From Progne subis subis (Eukaryota; Chordata; Aves; Passeriformes; Hirundinidae), in contig JAKJHU010001644.1 of assembly GCA_022316685.1 (NCBI GenBank), forward strand, positions 1 through 64,000: a stretch of DNA of 64,000 nucleotides, in the 5' to 3' direction. Position numbers and translations under genes: made by a program. How positions within the stretch are numbered: position 1 is the stretch's first letter; every line of letters begins with the position of its first letter. This document shows positions 1 through 8,644 of the stretch, one piece after another. The notes beneath the pieces are model-generated. The model saw only the letters and a list, made by a program, of their open reading frames with translations. It was not told the DNA's origin and did not search any database.

Positions 1-1
1 A

Positions 2-641
2 AGACATATTCTCCTGCTGATTGGTTTTATCATCACCAACCAAACCATGGTCTGGACAATAGAACACCCAGAAACAGATGCTGCAGTGCAGAAGATGCTG
101 CGATACACTATTGCCCAGCATGACAAAAGTAATTACCATCTGCTCCCAAGACAAATGGTAAAGGTCATAAAGGCAGACAAGCAAGTTGCAGGAGGAATCA
201 AATATAACATAGGGTGAAATTAAAACAAGATAACAAGTATGAACTATGTAACTTAGTGGTATTTCATACACCATGGAGGAACTCAATACAAATACTAAAA
301 GACCAATGCCAAAAGAGTGAGCCCCCAACCAACACTCCTGATCCGAAAAAGACTGATATAACCACTCAAAAATCTCTAACAACTAACTTTAGACATAAAA
401 GTGAAGACCAAGTCACAGAACGGATAGCTGCTGAAAAATTTATAAAACTTCTTATTTCTTTGTTATTACTGTAACCATTCTTTTACTGCCTTTATCCATC
501 TATCTTTATCATTTATATCATCGCAAGCATGTTATTAACACTGTCTTTTCAGTTTTTCAACAGGGAGGGGAGAACAAACTAGACAAAGACAGTAAAGGAT
601 CAGAGGACGATCCAAATAACCTGCCAAACACCCCCCCTTGA
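2..641 (+). pseudogene. Cystatin-like, membrane-anchored reading frame in a provirus (frameshifted)
   Basis: Seen: three overlapping frame segments read as one protein. Positions 2-217 give a hydrophobic signal-like stretch, then a cystatin-type helix (AVQKMLRYTIAQHDKSNYH) and a first inhibitory loop resembling the family QxVxG (KQVAGGIKY). Positions 214-474 give the cystatin C-terminal strand and second loop with the Pro-Trp pair (FHTPWRN) and a closing Cys, then a Ser/Thr/Pro/Lys-rich stalk. A third frame, about 441-641, gives a hydrophobic segment of about 20 residues and a polar acidic tail ending at TGA 639-641. Known: type 2 cystatins inhibit papain-like cysteine proteases and are secreted, with no membrane anchor. 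Inferred: a host cystatin mRNA was captured by a retrovirus and given an anchor. The part matching the middle cystatin exon is nearly absent. The start lies before the window. An ordinary processed cystatin pseudogene would not explain the in-line anchor or the env splice site downstream. Confidence 0.6.
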
Positions 642-764
642 AGGGACAGCAGTTTAAATTTCTTTTATCTTACCCCCCTCAAAAACTCCCCCAGATACCT
701 GTTTCCCGTACCCCTTCTTTTCCTAAAGTTCCCTAGTGCCTAAATAATATGTTGATAGTTTAAA

Positions 765-781
765 CTAGTTTTTCTTTTTAG
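765..781 (+). promoter_or_regulatory. Putative env splice acceptor
   Basis: A pyrimidine-rich tract ends in TTTTTAG at 781, 27 bases before the ATG of the env fragment. Subgenomic env mRNAs of simple retroviruses use an acceptor in this place. The stretch 642-764 is AT- and C-rich and shows no coding signal. Functional use is inferred. Confidence 0.4.
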
Positions 782-807
782 AAGCAAACCCCAAAGGACC
801 CCTCTGA

Positions 808-1578
808 ATGAGAGGCAGTTACCATGTCACAGTGATGTGGATGCTCCTCATACTCCTCATGCTCCTCAACATCAAAGCATGGAAGATCAGAAAACCACCA
901 GAAAATGTATGGGTGACACTTGCCAAGACTCTCCGGCAAGACAATTTGTGCCTGTCCATGGGCTCCGTCAGCAGTCCTCTGTCGTCGTGCCTGGTAGGAA
1001 TCCCATTCGGAATCAACGAGCCATCACCTCTGCATCCCTTTGCAGGGAACTGGCCTGCCCTGCCCACCGCAGAGAAAGGACCAGCCCGAGAAGCCTGGAA
1101 CAGGGTGAAGCTCATACCCAAAGCTACAACAGACGCTGACAAAGAAAACCTAGTAGCAAACTCCGAGTCCCAAGAGCTTGATCTGCTTGTCTCAGCAAAA
1201 GCTAGTTATTGTTTTAATTTTTACTTTCAAAATATGGCTTCTAGTTACAAAAATCAAAGTAAACCCCCTAAACAAAATTTTCAATTCGGTCAACAGTGCT
1301 ACTACACAACAAAAATGCCATTCGACACTTCTGGCTTCCTTATTCCCAGGGCACTTCCCAAGGGCGTGTTCCTAATTTGCGGCGACAGGGGTGGGCAGGA
1401 ATCCCTTCCCGCATCCAAGGAGGTCCATGCACCTTTGGCCGACTTACAACACTCACCCCAAACATTACTCTTACAAGAATGGAAACAAAAAAATAAATTT
1501 GCCCGTCCAAAAAGATCCTATACCCAATTTGATGAAAATTTGATGCCACCCTTTTTGATTGGTGGTGTCCTTGGGTGA
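808..1578 (+). pseudogene. env: env surface subunit fragment (alpharetrovirus-like Env), truncated
   Basis: ATG at 808 opens a frame with a leucine-rich signal peptide (residues about 10-22), then NVWVTLAKTL and a Cys-containing block seen in avian retroviral SU proteins. Between about 1385 and 1500 the retroviral signal moves to another frame (GIPSRIQGGPC, LTPNITLTRM) and then returns with a furin-like RPKRS near 1503-1517. The 256-codon frame is therefore open partly by chance, with two compensating frameshifts. The transmembrane subunit that should follow is missing: an LTR begins a few bases after the stop. The same Env type is recognisable in the remnant of element F (52276-52826). It cannot make a fusion protein. 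Confidence 0.65.
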
Positions 1579-1583
1579 CTTTA

Positions 1584-1811
1584 TGATGCTTGTATCCCCA
1601 GTCATCTTCTCTGTTTGTGCTGTATATTGAGTTCTGTGCCTTTAAGACTGGTTCTAAGAGCAAGGAGAAGCATGGAATTTGTTTTGAGAAAACTGCCTGA
1701 CTCCTACACATTCTTCTCTGGACAGGGTGTTCAGCAGAGAATTTTTTTTGCTTTTTAGTTAGTTTCAGCTAGCTTGGGCAGAGAAGTTCCCTGGACTGGT
1801 TTTGTTGTTTT

Positions 1812-1855
<44 letters not shown>

Positions 1856-2322
1856 GTTTTTTTGTTTGTTTGTTTGTTTTTTTTTTTTGTTTTGTTTGTT
1901 TTGTTTTGTTTTGTTTTGTTTGTTTTTTTCCCTTTTTCTTGGACTGTTTAAACCTGCTCTGGACTGAAAACCCAGAGGAGCACTGGGGGCTGCACCTGCG
2001 GCCCACCGGGGCCTGGACCTCGGCATTTTCCAGCAGCGCCGGAGGCACTGGGACTGATGAGAAACTGAGAGAGAGCTGAGCTCCACCCACAGCAAGAACT
2101 TTCTCAATTTGCCATCTCACTCCAGAACGAGAGGTTTTATTGTTTCATATTATTCATTCTTTAATACTTGTATGCACTTTGTTCGTTAAGTAAAATAGTT
2201 TTTTCCACTTTTCTCCAAAGAAGTTTTTTACTGGACCGGTTGGAGGAGGGGCCACTTGGGTTTGCTTCCCAGAGGGATCCTATTCAGGGGTTTTCTCCCA
2301 AATTTGTCCCTAAACCAGGACA
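1584..2322 (+). mobile_element. LTR of a passerine class II-type ERV
   Basis: Begins TGATGCTTGTATCC and ends AAACCAGGACA, with the AT-rich 3' portion (TTAAGTAAAATAG, CTTTTCTCCAAAG) and the closing GGGGTTTTCTCCCAAA block typical of songbird ERV LTRs. It carries a long poly-T and TTTTG tract inside. It follows the env fragment directly, without the transmembrane region, so either the provirus suffered a deletion or this LTR was joined by recombination. The 5' boundary is approximate. The 3' end abuts the satellite with no visible target duplication. Confidence 0.65.
1805..1931. repeat. Poly-T and (TTTTG)n tract inside the LTR
   Basis: An uninterrupted run of about 40 T, then TTTG and TTTTG repeats. 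Low complexity; its Lys- and Phe-rich translations are not genes. Confidence 0.9.
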
Positions 2323-2941
2323 GAGTGATTGAGACCAAACAGACAGAGATGAAATGAGGCACAATGAAAAGGACCAAAACTTGCCAAAAGTACTCCAATT
2401 CAAATGCTGCAATCAGGCAAGAAGTGGAAATGAAGGAAGGAAGGAGAGAAAATGAAATTGAGGAAATGCAAGCTTAAAATGAAAAAGCAAGAAATGTTTA
2501 AAGCATGTGAAAAGCAAAAAGTGAATGGGATGACAAGAAGTGCAGGGAAAGGGGTTGAAGCTTGCCCAATTAATCTTCCTTGAAACCTTGAAAAGAGGGA
2601 ACAAAGCCTAACAAACGCTCAGGAAAGGAGATACTGTGAGAAACAGTGCAAATGAAAACAACCAAGAATATTTGGAACCAGAGTGATTGAGACCAAATAG
2701 ACAAAGATGAAATGAAGGTTACTGAAAAGGGCCAACACTTGCCAAATGTACTCCAACTCAAATTCTGCAATTAGTCAAGAAATGGAAATAAATTATGGAG
2801 AGGAAAAAATCTAAAAAATGAAAACTTAAAAAAGAGAAAATTTTGAAAGCATGCGAAAAGAAAAAAGTTGATAGTATGAGAAAAAGTGATGGAAAAGGGA
2901 TGGAATCTATCCACATGAATCTTCATTGACTTTGCAAGATG

Positions 2942-2987
2942 CATTCACTTTCCCGAAAGGAAAGTGTTCCTTTTGGGAAAGGGAATG
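2942..2987. repeat. Palindrome in satellite unit 2
   Basis: Inverted repeat built on TTTCCCGAAAGGA and its imperfect complement TCCTTTTGGGAAAG, around a short AAGTG loop. Confidence 0.8.
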
Positions 2988-3710
2988 AAAACTTGAAAAC
3001 AGGGAACAAAGTCTAACAACAATGAGGAAAGGAGATATGATGAGAAACAATGTGAATGAAAACAACTGAGATAATTTGGAACTGGAGTTATTGAGACCAA
3101 ATAGACTGAGCTGAAATGAGGGGCACTGAAAAGGACCAACACTTGCCAAACATATGCCAATTCAAATGCTGCAATCAGGCAAGAAATGGAAATAAATGAA
3201 GGAGAGGAAAATAAATTGAAGAAATGCAAGCTTAAAATGAAAATGGGAAAATTTTGAAAGCACATGAAAAGCAAAAAGTGAACGGGATGATAGGAAGGGC
3301 AGGGTAAACAACTGAAGCTTGCCCAATTTATCTTCATGAAAATCTTGAAAACAGAGAAAAAAAATAACAAACACTCAGGAAAGGAGATATGGTGTGAAAC
3401 AACGTGAATAAATACAAAAAGGAGAAATTTTGGAACCAGAGTGATTGTGACCAAATGGACTGAGCTGAAATGAGGGGCACTGAAAAGGACCAACACTTGC
3501 CAAATGAACTCCAATTCATGTGCTGAAATCCGTCAAGAAATGGAAATAAAAAAAGGGGATGAAAACAAATCCAAGAAATGCAAGCTTAAAATGAAAAAGG
3601 GAAAAATTTGAAAGAATGTGTAATTACAAAATGAATGCAATGACAAGAAGTGCAGGGAAAGGGACAGAGGCTTACCAAATTAATCCTAATTGAAATTGCA
3701 ATATTTCAAT

Positions 3711-3751
3711 CCCTTTCCCGAAAGGAAAGTCATCCTTTCGGGAAAGGGAGT
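3711..3751. repeat. Palindrome in satellite unit 4
   Basis: CCCTTTCCCGAAAGGA and TCCTTTCGGGAAAGGG form a near-perfect hairpin stem of about 16 bp around a 6-7-base loop. This is the best preserved of the three. Confidence 0.85.
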
Positions 3752-4119
3752 GAAACATTAAAATCAGGGAACCAATAAGAACAAATGCTCAGGAAAGGAG
3801 ATATGATGGAAAAGAATGCAAATTAAATCAACCGAGATTATTTGGAACTGGAGTGATCATGGCCAAATGGACTGAGATTAAATGAGGGGCAATGAAAAGG
3901 AAAAATACTTGGCAAACATACTCCAATTCAAATGCTGTAATCAGGCAAGAAATGGAAATAAATGAAGGAGAGGAAAAGAAATGGAAGAAATGCAAACTTA
4001 AAATAAAAAAGGAAAAATTTTGAAAGCACGTGAAAATCACAAAATGGATGGTATGACAAGAAGTGCAGAGAAAGGGACAGAAGCTTGCCCAATTAATCTT
4101 CATTGAAATGGCAAGATTT

Positions 4120-4169
4120 CATTCCCTTCGGAAAGTCTTCCTTTCGGGAAAGGGAATGAAATCTTGAAA
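4120..4169. repeat. Palindrome in satellite unit 5
   Basis: CATTCCCTTCGGAAAG faces CTTTCGGGAAAGGGAATG. The left arm has lost a few bases relative to unit 4. Confidence 0.75.
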
Positions 4170-4374
4170 ACAGGGAACAAAGTCTAACAAACGCTCAGGA
4201 AAGGAGATATGATGAGGAAACAGTGCGAATGAAAACAACTGAGAATATTTGGAACCAGAATGATTGAGACCAAATGGACTGAGCTGAAATGAGGGGCACT
4301 GAAAATGATCAACTTCTGCCAAAATACTCCAATTCAAATGCTAATATCAGGAAAGAAATGAAAATAAAGAAAGA

Positions 4375-5014
4375 TGTTGCGGTTCCTTAAGCGTGGTCTC
4401 CACGCTCGCCCGGGCTAGCTCAGGCACCGCTGTGTGGAAAGGTACGGACAGCTGGCCGTGCCAGCTAACCCGATCCTGTGGGGCCTTGGATCCCACACGA
4501 CCTCGGCAGCAGGCACAGGTGGTGCAAGGCAACGATGGTGGAGATAGAAATGCGGACTTTGCTGAACAGGTCACAAGATTTAATTGGAGCCCCGGCGTGG
4601 GACCTCCTGACCTCCAGGTAACTGCCTAGGCAGAGACCCCCAGGCTGCTTGCCAGCAGCTTTTATCTGGGGGTGGAACCAGGAGAAGAGGCAGTGGGTGA
4701 GCAAATCAGAGATCACTGGGAGGGGTCACATGGATGAATGATATTTTCATAAACCAAACATAAATGATGAGGAGGGACCCCCTCTGGATCTGAACTATCA
4801 CTCAATGCCCTTGGAAGAACTTTCTAGCTCCAGGGGAAGGCCCCAAGATGACAGGCAGACCCCAGAGGAGGGGGGAGAGGGGGTTTGACATATAACGGTT
4901 GGAGGGGAGAAGAGCAGGGAAAGATCATTAGGGGGAACAAACTGGGGTACATAGAACAAACCATAAATTAATAGCACATGCAATAAAACCAAAAGCAAAT
5001 CCCACACCACTACA
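4375..5014 (-). mobile_element. Solo LTR, antisense, about 640 bp
   Basis: On the minus strand it starts TGTAGTGGTGTGGG and ends GGAACCGCAACA, a TG...CA terminal pair. An ATTAAA poly(A)-like signal lies near 4580 on that strand (CAATTAAATCTTGTGACC). Its flanks are the satellite on the left and the truncated leader of provirus A1 on the right. No target duplication is visible, so it probably marks a recombination junction rather than a clean solo LTR. Confidence 0.6.
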
Positions 5015-5017
5015 GAG

Positions 5018-5964
5018 CTCCCCACCAGCTCTTTTAAGGTGGCCCCGAGCTTAGACTAGGCTCCCTTGGAGAAGGAGTTCCAATTAGAATAATGCATAAG
5101 AAAAAGAAGCCAGCAATAGGAGGCACTCATAAAAGCTGACATTGGAGTGCCGGCTAAAGGTAAAGGTGCCTGTAAAACGTCTTGTGCACAAGAACTGTGT
5201 GGGAAAATGGACTGTGTAAGTACCACGGGGTTGAGCAGGCGGGCAGCTGTATGTTTGTGTGTGTGCAGAATATCTAAAATGGGGGCTGGTAGCCCAGACC
5301 CCCAAAGCAAGTGCAAACATCCCAGTACCGCGTTATTGGCTCTCTGTGAGGAGACCAGGTGGGAAAGGAGAGAAGCAAAAAGAGAGAATGAGTGAGGTTG
5401 CCTGGGAGGGACTGGGAGGAAGGGTCCTGGCCCAAGAACCCAGGGCAAGGTCCTTGAGGAGAAGGGAGCGATCTGATCGCTGGGTGAGGTGAATAAGGAG
5501 GGGAACAATTGAGTCACGTTCAATTTTCTTTGAGAAGAAAATAGTTGGTAACTTTAGTACAAGACTAAGAGGGATTGCAAGGGAAAGTGGCTAGAAGGAT
5601 ATAGTCAGGGAAGACAGATGGGGAGAAAGATTGGAATTAGGTGTGAGGCAAACAGTTGGCAAAAGACAAGATAGTGCAACAGAATAATAAGTGAGAGGAC
5701 TGAACCGCACAATGAGGGAGGGAGACCAAGATTCTCCTGGTACTGGGGATTTCTTAGTTTGTTGCCGCCAAAATGAGTCCAAGGAAAAATAAGTCCTTAG
5801 ACCCAGGAGCTGTGAATTAGGAAGGAAATTGACAAGAGCCTGGTATACCTGGGAACAGTGAGGGGGGTTCTCAGAAGGGGAGCATCCCTCAGGACACTCC
5901 ACTGGGGATGATGTTACGATTCTGAGATGCATTTGAATCCTGAAGAAGAAAAAATAAGCAGAAA
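5018..5964 (+). other. A1 untranslated leader
   Basis: Collinear with 49573-50483 of A2. No open frame is preserved in both copies in the sense direction. It should hold the packaging signal and splice donor, but I cannot point to either. Antisense readings are shadows. Confidence 0.6.
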
Positions 5965-6331
5965 ATGATTAATTATTGTATGTTTGAAAGGACAAAGGAA
6001 ATGATTGGGAAAGATAACTTATATTGGCCAAAGTTTGGACCATTTGAAGATTTGATTTACCAGGCTTTGATTTTGTATGTGAATTCAAAAGAGCCATTTA
6101 ATCAGGAAGAAAGTGACTATGCTGCTCTGTGGCTTCTCAGGGGAAAGGGTGAATTTCTTACTTGAAGGCAGGGGAGCAAAGGTCATCTGTTGTATCCTTT
6201 ACAAAGTAGAGGTTGAGCCATCAAAAAAGATAGACTCAAAAAAGATAGCCCTAGGATCCGTTAGATCACCTCCCAGCCCCTTATAGGCAACCTAATCAGC
6301 CCGTTCAACCCCAAGCCCCCGAGGGTCCTCC
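5965..6331 (+). pseudogene. gag: A1 gag, matrix remnant
   Basis: Open from ATG 5965 to 6165 with matrix-like text (KDNLYWPKFGPFEDLIYQAL; YAALWLLRG), then stops. The same matrix region in A2 is open further upstream and downstream. Gamma-type matrix proteins have this 'one Trp-Pro, Tyr-rich' helical start. Element B then interrupts the gene, which resumes at 11804. Confidence 0.65.
6326..6331. repeat. Target site duplication of element B, left
   Basis: TCCTCC here and at 11798-11803 flanks the two LTRs of element B exactly. The uninterrupted A2 copy reads straight through this point near 50900. Six bases is the duplication size of alpha- and betaretroviral-type integrases. Confidence 0.9.
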
Positions 6332-6721
6332 TGTTACCCTGGTTTTTCTGAGCTTTCTTATTAGCCTTCTTGAAATTCATAATGGAGTCAGATCTTTTAG
6401 TTACTGTTCAATATTAGGAGCAGTTTTCTATCTTTCCCATAGATGTAACTTAAACAAACTCTTTGTTTCTCATTCTTTGTCCTTTGTTTGCATATTTCTA
6501 ACCTGAAAAACAACTGTAACTGACAGTGGGTCTGGCCACTGAGGATGAGGGGTGGAAACCCAAAAAGCCAATCTTCTGACAGATCCACAAATGTATAAAA
6601 AAGTAAAGAATAAACAAAGAGGGGCTTCCTTCGCTCTCTTCTCGCTGAGGAGAAGCTGGAAGAACCTCTGCCTGAAAATTATTTATGTCTGTGCGTTATT
6701 GCTTTGTGTGTCTCGGCGACA
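6332..6721 (+). mobile_element. Element B 5' LTR (390 bp)
   Basis: Starts TGTTACCCTGG and ends CTCGGCGACA. A TATA box (TATAAAA) lies at 6594-6600 and AATAAA at 6609-6614. It is nearly identical to the 3' LTR at 11413-11797, with only about ten differences by eye, so the insertion is much younger than A1. Confidence 0.9.
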
Positions 6722-6723
6722 TC

Positions 6724-6742
6724 TGGTGACCCTGAGTGAACG
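6724..6742 (+). promoter_or_regulatory. Element B primer binding site, tRNA-Trp type
   Basis: TGGTGACCCTGAGTGAACG starts two bases after the LTR. It resembles the 3' end complement of tRNA-Trp, the primer used by avian leukosis-type viruses, with a few mismatches. Confidence 0.75.
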
Positions 6743-6961
6743 AATGTTTTGGTGAGGTACTTTTTCCCCTCTGTCTGGGTTGTGTTTATTATGGAGGATT
6801 CTTTAGTCTGGAAACTTTGGGAGGATATCTTGGAGCGGAAAGGTGCTCAGATATCCCAAGACGGCCTTCAGAGTCTATTCGCATGAGGCAGGCGGCATGG
6901 GTTCTTTCCCACTCTGGGATCTATTCTAAATCAAGGAGAGTGGTATGCCCTGAGGGACTGT

Positions 6962-8443
6962 ATGCTGGACTCCCTTGATATAGAATATGATGAAGAACTT
7001 GCAAGGGTGTATTTACAGTGGAAATTATTTGAGAAAGCTGTGTTTAAGTCGACCCCCCCCAGCTCGCAGACTAGCGGCCCCGTTCCTGCGCGGAGGGGTT
7101 CCCCCCCCTTGGGTTCCGGCGCTGCTGTTGGGCAGAGGAGGGGCGGAGCCCCGCCAAGCTCGGGCCCCTTTCTGCCGGCACCCATGCGGTGGAGCCGCCG
7201 GGGCGGGGCGGGGCCGGCTCTGCCGGTCCCCGCACTGCAAGGCGGCCAGAGCAGGGCGGGGCTGGCCCCTCCGGTCCCGTCTGCCCCCACGCCGCCGCGG
7301 GAAGATGCCGGAGGCGGGGCCCCAGTCAGCCTCTCGGCGGGTGCCGCCCTCATGAGCGGGCTGACAGCTTCGCCCCGCTCCGGAGTGGGGGGGGCCGCAG
7401 GCTCCCGGGCCCCCAAGGGACCCCTTCTCGGGGGGGTTCCGGACACTCCGCCTCCCACGCCGGGCCTATGGGCTGTTGGCGATGCTCGCGGGGCGGGAAG
7501 AGGCTCTGAGGCGGCCAGTTCTAATGGGCAGCCGGCAGGGACCGACGCGGCCCCGCCAGGGAAGGAGGTGCGATCTCCGCCCCCGCTTAGAAGCGATGCA
7601 AATTCCCCAGCAGTTGTGCCTGCCGCAGAGGCATCTGACCGGTCTCCGGCGGCCGGTGCGGGCTCCAGCCCCACTACGGATGCGGCAGGCCCGACACCAG
7701 CAGCTGGTCTGACCCCGCCCCTGCTTCCCGCTGTGAGCGCTACGGTGGCAGCTACGGGCGGTGAGGTGTTTCAGCTCAGCGCGAGCGGGGACACAGCTGG
7801 AATGCAGCCGGTCTTTGATAAGAGCAAAAGTTCCCGCCCTGTTGGCTCTTCGACAACAGTTTGGACGCCCCCCCCTTGTCAGGTGACCGTAAGGCCGGAA
7901 GACCGTGGCCAGTTCTGGGATGAAGTAAAGGCTAACGTTGAAGGATTGAGTGCTGGTGCAGGACTTGCAGTGCCTGCATCTGACACTGTGGGGTTTACAG
8001 GGCAGGATAAGGCAGGTGCTACTGCTTCAGCTGAGGGTCTTCAGGCCTTTCCTGTCCTTCAGGGTGCTACTCATAACACCTATCAACCCTTGGCTTGGCA
8101 GGCTTCGACAGAACTGATGGATGCGGATTTTTCGGGACAGATTCACACAATGGTCTCCACACCCACCCTCCCTCTGACTATTCCAAAAGTCACACGAATT
8201 GCTCAACTTGTTCCTTTTAAGTCTTCTGTTCGCAGAACCGAGGACCGATTGCGAGGAGATGGTGGCTTCGGCTTTACAGGGCCACCCCAGGTGCACTGGA
8301 CTGCTGTCCTGACCAAAGACTGTCCTGAGACGCTGTGTACCGTGTCCATGGTTGGTGCCACGCCATTGGAGGTTGAGCTTCGTGGCCTTGTAGATACAGG
8401 GGCTGATGTAAGCATTCTCTCCCTGGATGCTTGGCCCCCGTAG
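6962..8443 (+). pseudogene. Element B gag-pro remnant: matrix, Pro-rich linker, capsid stub, dUTPase tail, protease start
   Basis: One open frame of 493 codons. Residues 1-30 look like the end of a matrix domain; similar text continues upstream of the ATG to a stop near 6880, so the original start was earlier. Residues about 30-270 are a GC-rich Pro/Ala/Gly linker. Around residues 355-380 is a capsid N-terminus (NTYQPLAW). It then passes directly into a dUTPase C-terminus (GGFGFTG, near 8260) and a protease with the catalytic LVDTGADVSIL at 8389-8421. Most of capsid, all of nucleocapsid and the first part of dUTPase are missing through an in-frame deletion near 8100-8110. Confidence 0.75.
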
Positions 8444-8449
8444 TGGCCT

Positions 8450-8644
8450 TTGACCCTGGCAAAGACACCAATCGCGGGCTTCGGAGGAACGAAGCAATGC
8501 TACGTGAGCCAGAATCTCCTGGCCATCACGAACCCGGAGGGACAGACAGCCATAATTTGGCCTCATGTTACTGAGATTCCTCAGAACCTCTGGGGGAGGG
8601 ATGTTTTGGCCACGTGGGGTGTGCGATTGGGAACGGATTTTTGA
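8450..8644 (+). pseudogene. Element B protease, C-terminal part
   Basis: Continues the protease after a stop at 8441-8443, with flap and C-terminal text ending in the class II motif [12 protein letters not shown]. Retroviral aspartic proteases dimerise and cut Gag and Pol; here the halves are in separate frames. Confidence 0.65.

Larger units (their letters stand above)
2323..4374. repeat. Satellite array, six monomers of about 356-412 bp
   Basis: A recognisable block containing GAGTGATTGAGACCAAA and the following TGAAATGAGG(G)GCA...CCAACACTTGCC recurs near 2323, 2682, 3082, 3438, 3850 and 4258, giving spacings of about 360, 400, 356, 412 and 408. The longer units carry an extra palindrome of about 45 bp; the shorter ones lack it. 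The array is purine-rich on the plus strand. No unit encodes a plausible protein; minus-strand Phe/Ser-rich readings are by-products of GA-rich DNA. I do not recognise the family. Confidence 0.85.

Noticed and set aside
1755..2120. Minus-strand Lys-rich frames of about 110-120 codons
   Set aside because: They translate the poly-T and TTTTG tract of an LTR.
2413..4337. Series of minus-strand Phe/Ser-rich frames up to 189 codons
   Set aside because: They repeat with the satellite monomer and follow its GA-rich composition; no domain.
6931..7674. Minus-strand 247-codon frame opposite element B gag
   Set aside because: Shadow of the GC-rich Pro/Ala linker.
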